This document shows, piece after piece, positions 8,900 to 16,710 of a DNA stretch of 50,296 bases. Source of the stretch: Clostridia bacterium (GTDB lineage Bacteria > Bacillota > Clostridia > Oscillospirales > CAG-382); assembly GCA_017466805.1 (NCBI GenBank), contig JAFTTN010000001.1, positions 1 to 50,296 on the forward strand. The letters run 5' to 3'. Within the stretch, counting starts at the first letter, position 1. Every line of letters begins with the position of its first letter. A model generated the notes under the pieces. That model had not been told where the DNA came from. It did not search any database and saw nothing but the letters and a program-made list of their open reading frames with translations. The position numbers and the translations under genes are program-made.

Positions 8900-8928
8900 A
8901 TTATAGCAAAGCGATGGTAGGTTGTCAA
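8900..8928 (-). promoter_or_regulatory. gltA operon promoter
   Basis: Perfect TTGACA (8923-8928), 17-bp spacer and TATAAT (8900-8905). Confidence 0.85.
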
Positions 8929-8930
8929 CC

Positions 8931-8966
8931 AAAAATGCAACAAAAATGCCATTTTGTTGCATTTTT
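8931..8966. promoter_or_regulatory. 15-bp inverted repeat next to the gltA -35 (operator and/or dapB terminator)
   Basis: Arms AAAAATGCAACAAAA and TTTTGTTGCATTTTT are perfectly complementary with a 6-bp spacer, two bases from the -35 hexamer. As RNA from the dapB side it would fold into a hairpin ending in a T-run, so it may terminate dapAB; its low GC content and position also suit a dimeric regulator of gltA. Confidence 0.5.
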
Positions 8967-9026
8967 GTTACATTTTTGAGTTATATATGAAATATTTTTG
9001 CAATTTTGTGCTATTTGAATTGCATT

Positions 9027-9791
9027 TTATTTCGCTGAAGCGGTCTCCGCAAGAAGATTTTTCATCGAGTACATTCCCGCAGGCTTATTTGCGATATATT
9101 CGGCTGCCTTAAGAGCACCCTCCGCAAAAAGCGCGCGGCTTTCGGCGGTATGCTTTAGGCTTACGGTTTCGCCATTGCGCGAGAGCAATACCTCGTGCTC
9201 GCCGAAAATACCGCCGCAACGGATAGAGGAAATACCTATTTCGTTATCGGGGCGGACTATATGGCGCGAGGCACGCTCGGTTACGAATTCGCATTTTTCG
9301 GGCATAAGCTCGGCTATGCCTTCGGCAATCATAAGCGCGGTACCGCTGGGGGCATCGAGCTTATTGCGGTGATGCTTTTCGATAATTTCTATATCGCAAT
9401 CGCCGCCGAGCGCGGTATACGCACTGCGGCAAAGGTCGATAAGCAGATTTATACCGAGCGACATATTGCGGGAGCAGAATACGGCGTATTCCTTGGAAAG
9501 CTCTAAAAGCATTGCCTTTTCGCTTTCGGTATGGCCTGTCGAGGCAACGACGGCGGGAATGCCGGTTTTGCGAACGAAGGCGCAGATTTCGGGAACTGCT
9601 GTATGATGGGTGAAATCGATAACCGCGTCTGCCGTTTCTTTAACCGCTTCTATTGAAGAATAAAAGGGAATATCGAAATCGGGGGTGCCGAATTTATCGA
9701 CCGCGGCAACGATATTAACACCGTTTTTGTTTGCGGCGGCAATAATTTCTCTGCCCATTCTGCCGCAAGCGCCGTTTAAAATTATATTCAT
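9027..9791 (-). CDS. dapB: 4-hydroxy-tetrahydrodipicolinate reductase
   Basis: Second dedicated step of the diaminopimelate/lysine pathway: NAD(P)H reduction of the DapA product. 254 residues, the family's normal size. The Rossmann motif GACGRMG lies at residues 7-13, IDFTHHTAV and STGHTESE are conserved, and EIIEKHHRNKLDAPSGTA carries the catalytic His and Lys. The ATG at 9791 gives the canonical N-terminus MNIILNGACG; the frame extends upstream into dapA but that part is unrelated to the family. It follows dapA by 13 bp in one operon. Confidence 0.95.
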   Translation of the reverse strand: MNIILNGACGRMGREIIAAANKNGVNIVAAVDKFGTPDFDIPFYSSIEAVKETADAVIDFTHHTAVPEICAFVRKTGIPAVVASTGHTESEKAMLLELSKEYAVFCSRNMSLGINLLIDLCRSAYTALGGDCDIEIIEKHHRNKLDAPSGTALMIAEGIAELMPEKCEFVTERASRHIVRPDNEIGISSIRCGGIFGEHEVLLSRNGETVSLKHTAESRALFAEGALKAAEYIANKPAGMYSMKNLLAETASAK

Positions 9792-9804
9792 AGCAGTACC
9801 TGTT

Positions 9805-10698
9805 TTATTTAATAAGATTTTGTTCACGCATAAGAGCGAAGAGCTTTTCGTCGTCGCTTGCTTCCATCGGGCACAAGGGCATACGGAATTCGTTTTGGCA
9901 ATAGCCCATTTTTGCAACCGCAGTCTTTACGGGAATGGGGTTTACCTGCATAAAAAGACCGTTCATAAGACGGAGATATTTAAGCTGAAGCTCTGCCGCC
10001 TTTTTGAAATCGCCCTCGAGGCAAAGCTTGGTAAGCATATGCGCTTCTGCGGGCATAACGTTCGAAAACACCGAGATAACGCCGATAGCGCCCATCGACA
10101 TAAGAGGAACGATCTGCTGGTCGTCGCCGCTGTACATATCGATATCGTTACCGCAAGCCTCCAAAACCTCCATCATAAGCAAAAGGTTGCCGCTTGCTTC
10201 CTTGGTTGCGACGATATTTTCGTGCTTTGCGATCTGCTTATAGGAATCAAGGCTGATGCAGAAGCCGGTTCTGCCGGGAACGTTATATACGATGCAGGGG
10301 ATGTTTACCGAATCGGCAACTGTATTAAAGTGCGAAACGATACCCTTCTGCGAGCATTTGTTATAATAGGGGGTGACGAGCAAGAGGCCGTCTGCGCCCG
10401 CCTTTTCTGCAAAGCGAGAAAGGTCGATAGCGTACTGAGTATTATTTGAGCCGGTACCGGCAATAACCGGCACGCGCTTATTTACCTTTTCTATTGCAAA
10501 TTCAAGAACGCGCTTGTGTTCGTCATCATCGAGCGTTGCAGGTTCACCGGTAGTTCCGCAGATAACCAAAGCATCGATACCGCCGTTTATCTGGAACTCG
10601 AGAATGTTTTCCAAAGCGGCGTAATCGACAGCGCCGTCCTTGAAGGGAGTGATGAGTGCGGTAGCCGTACCCTTGAATATAGGATTGTTTTTAGACAT
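9805..10698 (-). CDS. dapA: 4-hydroxy-tetrahydrodipicolinate synthase
   Basis: Condenses pyruvate with aspartate semialdehyde, first step of the diaminopimelate/lysine branch. 297-residue TIM barrel. The Schiff-base lysine is Lys166 in ATKEASGN, the catalytic Tyr138 and Arg143 are in VYNVPGRTG, and the pyruvate-binding GTTGEP starts at residue 48. The ATG at 10698 has GGAGG 8 nt upstream; a longer frame with an upstream start would swallow that site. Promoter at 10741-10769; dapB follows. No lysine riboswitch is visible in the short leader. Confidence 0.95.
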   Translation of the reverse strand: MSKNNPIFKGTATALITPFKDGAVDYAALENILEFQINGGIDALVICGTTGEPATLDDDEHKRVLEFAIEKVNKRVPVIAGTGSNNTQYAIDLSRFAEKAGADGLLLVTPYYNKCSQKGIVSHFNTVADSVNIPCIVYNVPGRTGFCISLDSYKQIAKHENIVATKEASGNLLLMMEVLEACGNDIDMYSGDDQQIVPLMSMGAIGVISVFSNVMPAEAHMLTKLCLEGDFKKAAELQLKYLRLMNGLFMQVNPIPVKTAVAKMGYCQNEFRMPLCPMEASDDEKLFALMREQNLIK

Positions 10699-10740
10699 AA
10701 TATTTTCCTCCGCGGATAACTTCAAAAATATATTCAGTAT

Positions 10741-10769
10741 ATTTTATCACCACAGAACCGAAATGTCAA
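10741..10769 (-). promoter_or_regulatory. dapA-dapB promoter
   Basis: TTGACA (10764-10769), 17-bp spacer, TAAAAT (10741-10746). Confidence 0.8.
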
Positions 10770-10818
10770 TATTTATAGCCCACTTGTCTATTGTTTTTTT
10801 ATGTTTTTCGGTTGGTTA

Positions 10819-10848
10819 TTGACATTCGCAGCTTTCTTATTATATAAT
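10819..10848 (+). promoter_or_regulatory. Promoter of the solute-binding lipoprotein gene
   Basis: TTGACA (10819-10824), 18-bp spacer, TATAAT (10843-10848), divergent from the dapA promoter. Confidence 0.75.
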
Positions 10849-10875
10849 ATAAAAAATCATATACGAGGTAAGGCT

Positions 10876-12396
10876 ATGAAAAACACGTTACGCATAATAT
10901 CGCTTATTCTCCTCATCGCACTCACCTGCTCGCTTTTCGCCGCCTGCAGCAACGAAGCCGAGGAAAGCTCGGAGGCTGTTGAAAGCAGCGAAGCAAAGCC
11001 CACCTTTTACGGCTACGAAATACCCGAAGGTGTAGATTACGGCGGAAGAACTATAAGCGTGCTCACCACCTACGTAAGCAACACCGCAACCTGCTACCAG
11101 ATAAAGCCGGAAAGCAATCCCGATTATTCGCTCGAAAGCGCAAGCGCGGTTACCGCCGCTTCCTCGGAATGCACAAAGCTTGTCGAAGAGCTTTTGAATA
11201 TCGAAATCGAGGAAGAGGTTATTTTTTCCTCCTCGCGCTTTGGCGGACCGATGTACCAGCGTATCTCGCGCGATGCGATGAGCTACACCGCAGACTACGT
11301 ATTCGCTATGCCCTGCCTTAACGAAGCGGCTATGCTTGCAACCGACGGCGTGCTTTATGACCTCAACGGCATTGTAAATCTCGATAACGCGTGGTGGTGC
11401 AAGCCATTTAACGACACGGTTACGATTGCCGGCAAAACCTATTTTGCATCGGGTGATATAGGCACAGTCGGTATGGAATCGACTATGTTCGTTGCCTTTA
11501 ACAAGAGGATTGAAAGTGCGAACGGCCTTGCGCGCAGCTATGGCTACGAAACGCTTTACGATATGGTCGATGCAAAGGCTTGGACTCAGGACGTTATGTT
11601 CGAAATGTCCAAAACCATTTACGTCGACAGCAACGAAAACAACAAGCCCGACCCCGAAGATATTATCGGTGTTTCGGGTCAGGAAAACTTCGTTTATTGG
11701 CTACTCCGCGCCGGCGATATTCAAATCTGCTCGCTCGACAGCGACGGATATCCCGTTCTTTCTGTTAATAACGAGCGCGCGTTGAATCTTATTTCCCGCG
11801 CACAAGAATACTGCCAGGATAACACAACCGGCTTTATTATCGCAGACGATTATTTAAGCCTCGGTCTTCCCATAAACCCCGCGTTCCAGGTATTCCTCGA
11901 CGGCAGAGGTCTGTTCTTCTTCAACGCGCTCAGCAGTCTTAACACTATGCGCACTATGGAGGACGATTTCGGCGTACTTCCCTGCCCGCTGTTCGACAGC
12001 ACCCAGGATAATTACAACAGCAACGTTGGCTCTTGGACCTCGAACTGCGTTTGCGTTCCCACGTCTGTAAGTCAGGAAGATTTGGAGCTTGTCGGTCATT
12101 TGCTCGAGGCCTTGGGCGCAGTATCGAAGAGCAAGCTTACCCCCACCTATTACGAGCAAACATTGCAATACCAGATCTCACGCGATGACGATTCTATGCG
12201 TATGCTCGATATTATCAACGCTAACCGTGCTCCCGAATTGGCAGAAATGTACCGTTGGGGCAATATGATGGCAACCGTTGCGGCAATGAGAATACAGCCT
12301 GTCGGCACCTTCGTTTCGGCTTATGAAAGAGTAAAGGACCTTACCGAGCAGGCAATCGAAGATACCGTAGAAACCTTTAAGGCGAACAACAACTAA
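10876..12396 (+). CDS. Extracellular solute-binding lipoprotein (family 1-like)
   Basis: 506-residue exported lipoprotein. A signal peptide ends in the lipobox LFAAC, followed by a short Glu/Ser-rich tether (NEAEESSEAVESSEA). The mature part has the features of carbohydrate ABC-transporter binding proteins: YGGRTISVLTTY, LNGIVNLDNAWW, KTYFASGDIG, FEMSKTIYVDSN and DFGVLPCPLFD. The ATG at 10876 follows GAGGTAAGG. No permease or ATPase gene is near, so it is an orphan component; the sugar cannot be predicted. It has its own promoter and a terminator at 12415-12442. Confidence 0.7.
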   Translation: MKNTLRIISLILLIALTCSLFAACSNEAEESSEAVESSEAKPTFYGYEIPEGVDYGGRTISVLTTYVSNTATCYQIKPESNPDYSLESASAVTAASSECTKLVEELLNIEIEEEVIFSSSRFGGPMYQRISRDAMSYTADYVFAMPCLNEAAMLATDGVLYDLNGIVNLDNAWWCKPFNDTVTIAGKTYFASGDIGTVGMESTMFVAFNKRIESANGLARSYGYETLYDMVDAKAWTQDVMFEMSKTIYVDSNENNKPDPEDIIGVSGQENFVYWLLRAGDIQICSLDSDGYPVLSVNNERALNLISRAQEYCQDNTTGFIIADDYLSLGLPINPAFQVFLDGRGLFFFNALSSLNTMRTMEDDFGVLPCPLFDSTQDNYNSNVGSWTSNCVCVPTSVSQEDLELVGHLLEALGAVSKSKLTPTYYEQTLQYQISRDDDSMRMLDIINANRAPELAEMYRWGNMMATVAAMRIQPVGTFVSAYERVKDLTEQAIEDTVETFKANNN

Positions 12397-12414
12397 AAGT
12401 TAATATTAAAAGTT

Positions 12415-12442
12415 AAAGGACAGCGAAAAAGCTGTCCTTTTC
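12415..12442 (+). terminator. Terminator of the solute-binding lipoprotein gene
   Basis: Stem AAAGGACAGC/GCTGTCCTTT, loop GAAAAA, then TTCTT. Confidence 0.8.
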
Positions 12443-12495
12443 TTATTGGATATGCAAGCTCGTGCAATGTTCTTTTGCATAGCGGATCAAAAACC

Positions 12496-12912
12496 AAAAG
12501 GACAGCAAGGAGCTGTCCTTTTATAGTGGTCTGCGCTATTATGCGAGCACGATTTTCGAGCGAAGCAGAATCGATGCAGAACGACGAAACGCAAGTGACG
12601 CAATAGCAACCTATCGCAAACGAGAGTTTCTAAGTTATGCGCCGTTATGCGAGCACGATTTTCGGGCGAAGCAGAATCGATGCAGAATGAAAAATCAAAC
12701 CCGAAGCTGTAGTAACCCACTGCGAGCGGTTTTGATTTTTTATAGCAAAAAGGACAGCAAGGAGCTGTCCTTTTTAAAGCGGTCTGCGTGATTATGCAAG
12801 AACGATTTTCGGGCGAAGCAGAATCGATGCAGAACGACGAAACGCGAGTGACGCAATAGCAACCTATTGCAAACGAGAGTTTCTAAGTTATGCGCGATTA
12901 TGCAAGAACGAT
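12496..12912. repeat. Duplicated ~150-bp repeat with hairpins, touching the oxidoreductase 3' end
   Basis: Two long copies (about 12496-12645 and 12747-12897, offset ~252 bp) each start with a GGACAGC...GCTGTCC hairpin, continue with a 43-bp block beginning TTATGC and ending GATGCAGAA, then a ~60-bp block ending GTTTCTAAGTTATGCGC. The 43-bp block also occurs alone at 12645-12687. Its first 15 bp recur at 12898-12912, where they are the last codons of the oxidoreductase. A further pair, AAAAATCAAA (12690) and TTTGATTTTT (12731), forms a stem between copies. No protein is encoded in this ~500-bp gap. Confidence 0.75.
12747..12775. terminator. Bidirectional terminator downstream of the oxidoreductase
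   Basis: 12-bp perfect stem AAAAAGGACAGC/GCTGTCCTTTTT with a 5-nt loop. A near-identical hairpin lies at 12496-12522. Confidence 0.7.
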
Positions 12913-13962
12913 CTCTTTGCCCTGTTCGGAGGAATCATACATAGCCTGCATCATAGTTGCGGTGATGATTGCCTTGTCGATGTGAGAAGGAAGCTTTTCG
13001 CCGGTCTTGATGCAGTTGATGAAGGAGTCGATTTCCTTCTGGAACATTGCGTGATCCTTATACTTGGGCTTGAAGTCGATAAGAGTATCGCAGGAGGTGG
13101 TATACATAGTGAAGTCGCCGCCGTAGTTAAGACGGATGCCTGCCTTGGTACCAAGGAAGTCGATATAGGTTTCGGCTACGCCGATGTTCTGTGCCCACGC
13201 GCCGTTGAAGGTGATGGTGGGGCCTTCGGTACGAACAAAGCCGGTTACGAAGTCGTCAACGTCATAGGTGCCGTTGAGATCCTTGGTATCTTCGGACCAC
13301 ATTCCGTTGTAGACGTAGTTGGGCATATCAACGCCGAGCTTAGAGAACGCCTTTGCGGAAACAGTGAGAGGCTTGGGATCGTCGGTGCAGTACATAACGA
13401 TATCGAGGTAGTGAACGCCCCAGTCGATAAGAACGCCGCCGCCTGCGATGGATTTATCGGTAAATGCGCCGCCAAGGCCGGGGATAGAGCGATGTGCACG
13501 GAAGCTTACGTAGATATGGTAAACTTCGCCAAGCTCGCCTGCCTGGATAAGCTCGCGAACCTTGTTAACAGCCGCATTGAAGCGGTTAACAACGCCGATA
13601 TTGAGAACCTTGCCGGTTTCGTGCTGTGCTTTTTGCATTTCGAGCGCTTCGGAAAGGGTTCTTGCAGAGGGTTTTTCGCAAAGAACGTTTTTACCTGCTT
13701 TAAGGAAATCGATAGTGATGGTGCTGTGCATCTTGTTGGGGGTGCAGACGGAAACCGCTTCGATTTCGGGATCGTTAAGGATTTCGCGGTAATCCTCGAC
13801 AGCGATACCGCAGCCGTATTTTTCAACAGCGGCATCTGCCTTGGACTTGATAATGTCGCAGAAATATTTGATTTCCACGTCGTTGTTTGCCATATAAGCG
13901 GGAATGTGTGCGCTGTTTGCGATAGTACCGCAACCGATTATTGCGATCTTCATTTTAGACAT
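12898..13962 (-). CDS. Gfo/Idh/MocA-family oxidoreductase
   Basis: 354-residue NAD(P)-dependent sugar or cyclitol dehydrogenase/isomerase-type enzyme. The N-terminal Rossmann fold begins AIIGCGTIANSAHIPAY, and the family's EKP motif is present in VLCEKPSA (about residue 98). The C-terminal alpha/beta domain has GGGVLIDWGVHYLDI, which carries the catalytic His. The ATG at 13962 follows GGAGG by 9 nt. It is a single-gene unit with its own promoter. The 3' end coincides with a repeat copy. Substrate is not predictable; the GH3 and GH26 genes nearby suggest plant-glycan catabolism. Confidence 0.85.
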   Translation of the reverse strand: MSKMKIAIIGCGTIANSAHIPAYMANNDVEIKYFCDIIKSKADAAVEKYGCGIAVEDYREILNDPEIEAVSVCTPNKMHSTITIDFLKAGKNVLCEKPSARTLSEALEMQKAQHETGKVLNIGVVNRFNAAVNKVRELIQAGELGEVYHIYVSFRAHRSIPGLGGAFTDKSIAGGGVLIDWGVHYLDIVMYCTDDPKPLTVSAKAFSKLGVDMPNYVYNGMWSEDTKDLNGTYDVDDFVTGFVRTEGPTITFNGAWAQNIGVAETYIDFLGTKAGIRLNYGGDFTMYTTSCDTLIDFKPKYKDHAMFQKEIDSFINCIKTGEKLPSHIDKAIITATMMQAMYDSSEQGKEIVLA

Positions 13963-14002
13963 AATGCTTTTCCTCCGAATTTACATTATAAATGGTAACA
14001 CA

Positions 14003-14031
14003 ATAATACCATATTCTTACAAGCTTTTCAA
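14003..14031 (-). promoter_or_regulatory. Promoter of the Gfo/Idh/MocA gene
   Basis: TTGAAA (14026-14031), 17-bp spacer, TATTAT (14003-14008). Confidence 0.7.
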
Positions 14032-14086
14032 TAGTTTTTGAAATAAATAACAAAATTTACTTTGCATTTTCCGCCCTTTATTCTCC

Positions 14087-14115
14087 TTGACACAGGCGGT
14101 GATTTATGGTAAATT
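14087..14115 (+). promoter_or_regulatory. Promoter of the aminopeptidase P gene
   Basis: TTGACA (14087-14092), 17-bp spacer, TAAATT (14110-14115). Confidence 0.7.
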
Positions 14116-14147
14116 AACGGTAGAAGAAACATCGGAGGCTTACAAAA

Positions 14148-15227
14148 ATGAACGGAAGAAAAATATACGGCGATATAAGCGAAGCGGGGTTTGACTGCGC
14201 TTTGTTTCTTGATGAAAACAGCCAATATTATTTAAGCGATTTTTACACGACCGACGGCGCGGTTATCGTTGCGAAGAGCGAAACTGCGTTGCTTACCGAT
14301 TCCCGCTATATCGAAGCGGCGGAGAACGATAAAAAGGCAGGAAAATTGAGCGACGACGTTAACGCATACCTTTTTAAAAAGGGGCTTTACGCCGATATTG
14401 CCGACTATTTTTCGGCTATAGGCGCAAAAAGGGTTGCGCTTGATCCCGCGCTTGTTACGATAAAGCAGTTAAACACGCTTAACGAGCGTTGTGAGGGTGT
14501 TGAATTCGGTTATCTTTCCGACGTTTGCTTGAAGCACAGACGAATTAAAACGCCCGAAGAGATTGCCAAAATAAAGAAGGCGCAAAGCATTACCGACGCG
14601 GCGTTTTCGCATATTATCGGTTTTATAAACGGCGACAGAACCGAGCTTGAGGTTGCGGCAGAGCTCGAATACTTTATGCGCTCGCACGGGGCGAACGGTC
14701 TTGCCTTTGAAACGATAGCCGTTTCGGGCAAAAATTCTTCGCTTCCCCACGGCGTTCCCACCGAAGCGAAGCTTACCGAAAATTCGTTCTTTACAATGGA
14801 CTACGGTGCAAAATACGCGGGCTATTGCTCGGATATGACAAGAACCGTGGTTTTAGGCAAGGCAGACGAGGAAATGAAGCGTATTTACAACACCGTGCTT
14901 ACCGCACAGAGCGAAGCGATGAAGCAGATACGCGCAGGTATCTCAGGCAAGGAAGCCGACAAGATTGCACGCGACGTTATTATCGATGCGGGCTACGGCG
15001 AATACTTCGGGCATTCGCTCGGACATTCGCTCGGGCTGGAAATACACGAGCTTCCCTCGGCATCGCCCAAAAGCGCCGATATTTTGGTTGCGGGCAACGT
15101 CGTAACAGTCGAGCCCGGCATTTATATACCCGGCAAATACGGTGTCAGAATAGAAAATATGGTGCTGGTTACCGAAAACGGCTGTGAAAACCTTACGCAT
15201 AGCGACAGAAGCCTTATCGAGCTTTAA
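14148..15227 (+). CDS. pepP: Xaa-Pro aminopeptidase (M24B, aminopeptidase P family)
   Basis: Cytoplasmic metallopeptidase that removes N-terminal residues preceding proline. 359 residues: a creatinase-like N-terminal domain (1-125) and a pita-bread catalytic domain. The five dimetal ligands are visible: Asp218 in MDYG, Asp229 in SDMTRT, His293 in GHSLGLEIHE, Glu322 in VEPGIY and Glu336 in RIENM; His300 is the catalytic His. Its place just upstream of efp is the common order in Firmicutes. Its terminator shares sequence with the efp promoter, so the two genes can be transcribed separately. Confidence 0.9.
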   Translation: MNGRKIYGDISEAGFDCALFLDENSQYYLSDFYTTDGAVIVAKSETALLTDSRYIEAAENDKKAGKLSDDVNAYLFKKGLYADIADYFSAIGAKRVALDPALVTIKQLNTLNERCEGVEFGYLSDVCLKHRRIKTPEEIAKIKKAQSITDAAFSHIIGFINGDRTELEVAAELEYFMRSHGANGLAFETIAVSGKNSSLPHGVPTEAKLTENSFFTMDYGAKYAGYCSDMTRTVVLGKADEEMKRIYNTVLTAQSEAMKQIRAGISGKEADKIARDVIIDAGYGEYFGHSLGHSLGLEIHELPSASPKSADILVAGNVVTVEPGIYIPGKYGVRIENMVLVTENGCENLTHSDRSLIEL

Positions 15228-15253
15228 AAAACACTTGACAAATAAGTGTTTTT
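15227..15253 (+). terminator. pepP terminator
   Basis: 10-bp perfect stem AAAAACACTT/AAGTGTTTTT, 7-nt loop, ending in T5. The -35 of the efp promoter lies in its 5' arm and loop. Confidence 0.65.
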
Positions 15254-15263
15254 CATATAAAAT
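15235..15263 (+). promoter_or_regulatory. efp promoter
   Basis: TTGACA (15235-15240), 17-bp spacer, TAAAAT (15258-15263), embedded in the pepP terminator hairpin. Confidence 0.75.
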
Positions 15264-15318
15264 AAGTTAGATATAATATTTTGTCTTATGAATAGGACAT
15301 AAATCAGGAGGATATAAT

Positions 15319-15876
15319 ATGATTTCGGCAGGCGATTTCAAAAACGGTCTGACCTTTGAAATGGATGGCCAGCTTATGCAGGTTATCGAATTCCAGCACG
15401 TAAAACCCGGTAAAGGCGCAGCGTTCGTCAGAACCAAGATGAGAAACATCATCTCCGGCGCAGTTATCGAAACCTCTTTCAACCCCACCGCAAAGTTCCC
15501 CCAGGCTATCGTTGAAAGAAGAGAAATGGAATACAGCTACACCGACGGCGACCTTTACTACTTTATGGATCCCGTTACCTACGATCAGGAACCCCTTAAC
15601 GCAGAACAGCTTCCCGACAGCTTTAAGTTCGTTAAGGAAGGTATGACCTGCAAGATCATGTCCTACAAGGGCAAGGTTTTCTCGGTTGAGCCTCCTATCT
15701 TCGTTGAGCTCGAGGTTACCGCTACCGAACCCGGTGTTCGCGGCAACACTGCTACCAACGTAACCAAGCCCGCTACCGTTGAAACCGGTGCAGAGGTTAA
15801 GGTTCCCATATTTATCAACGAAGGCGACGTTATTAAGATCGATACCAGAACCTGCGAATATCTCGAAAGAGTATAA
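15319..15876 (+). CDS. efp: Translation elongation factor P
   Basis: Binds between the ribosomal P and E sites and relieves stalling at polyproline stretches. 185 residues, three OB-like beta-barrel domains in the standard order. Domain I carries the tip loop KPGKGAAF with Lys32, the residue that is post-translationally modified or functionally important in this class. The C-terminal signature [19 protein letters not shown] is intact. An AGGAGG ribosome site precedes the ATG. Gene order pepP-efp-CD1247-type is conserved in Clostridia. Confidence 0.97.
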   Translation: MISAGDFKNGLTFEMDGQLMQVIEFQHVKPGKGAAFVRTKMRNIISGAVIETSFNPTAKFPQAIVERREMEYSYTDGDLYYFMDPVTYDQEPLNAEQLPDSFKFVKEGMTCKIMSYKGKVFSVEPPIFVELEVTATEPGVRGNTATNVTKPATVETGAEVKVPIFINEGDVIKIDTRTCEYLERV

Positions 15877-15910
15877 TCCGCACAGCTCCCGAGTTTGCGG
15901 ATATTTACCT

Positions 15911-16122
15911 GCGCGGTAGAAGGTTACGATTTGTAGCAAGCTATTTCGCGGGAACTAAAAAACGCTTCCGATAAGTCGAAAGCAAAACCCTCGCGGGTAG
16001 AAGGCTGCAGTTTGCAGCAAGCTATATCGCGGGAACCAAAAACGCTTCCGATAAGTCGAAAGCAAAACCCTCGCGGGTAGAAGGTTACGATTTGTAACAA
16101 GCTATATCGCGGGAACTAAAAA
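15911..16122 (+). repeat. Tandem ~80-bp structured repeat (2.6 copies) upstream of the CD1247-type gene
   Basis: Unit period is 81 then 80 bp (TAGAAGG at 15917, 15998 and 16078). Each unit folds into two hairpins. The first is CGCG-gg-TAG-aag-[GTTAC...GTAAC]-aag-CTA-tat-CGCG; in copy 2 the inner arms are CTGC/GCAG instead, so both sides change together. The second hairpin is GCTT-c-CGA-taag-TCG-a-AAGC. The last, partial copy runs into the AAAAAAAGGAG ribosome site of the next gene, so the array is in that gene's leader. Confidence 0.8.
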
Positions 16123-16137
16123 AAGGAGAAAAGAACA

Positions 16138-16641
16138 ATGAACGTATCCGAAAAGGCTGCATACATTAAAGGTCTTATGGAAGGTATGGAAATAGATACC
16201 TCCAAGGGCGAAGGAAAGCTTCTTGCCGTTATCGCAGATCTTCTCGAAGATCTTGCACTTTCGGTTCAAGACCTTGAAGACGAAAACGCAACTCTTCGCG
16301 AATATATCGAAGAGCTTGACGAGGATCTCGGCGCAGTTGAAGAAGATTTCTACTGCTGCGACGACGATTGCGATTGCTGCGATTGCGACGATGACGACGA
16401 ATATTGCGATTGCGACGATTGCGACGACGATTGTGATTGCTGCGATTGCTGCGAATGCTTAGAGCTTGAATGCCCTGCTTGCGGCGAACCCGTTTATATC
16501 GACGAATGCGACGTTGACAAGATCGACGAGCTCGAATGCCCCTCCTGCGGCAAGGTTTTGACTCTTGTTGAAACCGAAGTTGAGGAAGACGACGATGACG
16601 AAGCTTGCGATTGCGGTTGCTGCGGCGAAGACAACAAATAA
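16138..16641 (+). CDS. CD1247 N-terminal-domain protein with Cys/Asp-rich region and zinc ribbon
   Basis: 167-residue acidic protein. Residues 1-70 match the clostridial CD1247-type N-terminal domain (VSEKAAYIKGLMEG, SKGEGKLLAVIADLLEDLA, then an acidic coiled-coil-like helix). Residues 73-110 are an extreme Cys/Asp tract, and residues 112-140 form a rubredoxin-like zinc ribbon (CPACGEPVYI...CPSCGKVL). The tail is again Asp-rich with CDCGCC. There are 24 cysteines in total. AAGGAG lies 8 nt before the ATG. Function is unknown; the composition suggests metal binding. The Arg-rich antisense frame is only the complement of the Cys/Asp codons. Confidence 0.75.
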   Translation: MNVSEKAAYIKGLMEGMEIDTSKGEGKLLAVIADLLEDLALSVQDLEDENATLREYIEELDEDLGAVEEDFYCCDDDCDCCDCDDDDEYCDCDDCDDDCDCCDCCECLELECPACGEPVYIDECDVDKIDELECPSCGKVLTLVETEVEEDDDDEACDCGCCGEDNK

Positions 16642-16652
16642 TCGGCAATAGT

Positions 16653-16698
16653 AAAACGCGGTAGGTGCGCCCCATGGCGTACTTACCGCTTTAATTTT
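16653..16698 (+). terminator. Terminator of the CD1247-type gene
   Basis: 14-bp stem GCGGTAGGTGCGCC/GGCGTACTTACCGC with G-U pairs, flanked by AAAA and TTTAATTTTT. Confidence 0.7.
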
Positions 16699-16710
16699 TA
16701 GGTAAACATT

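Noticed and set aside
12496..12897. Possible insertion sequence
   Set aside because: No transposase frame and no terminal inverted repeats with target duplication.
12982..13998. 338-codon frame opposite the Gfo/Idh/MocA gene
   Set aside because: Complement of a fully conserved oxidoreductase; no start signal.
15911..16122. Possible CRISPR array
   Set aside because: The ~80-bp period has no distinct repeat and variable spacer; whole units are similar and there are no cas genes.
16229..16675. Arg-rich 148-codon frame antisense to the CD1247-type gene
   Set aside because: Arises because Cys/Asp codons (TGC, GAC) read as Arg-rich on the complement.
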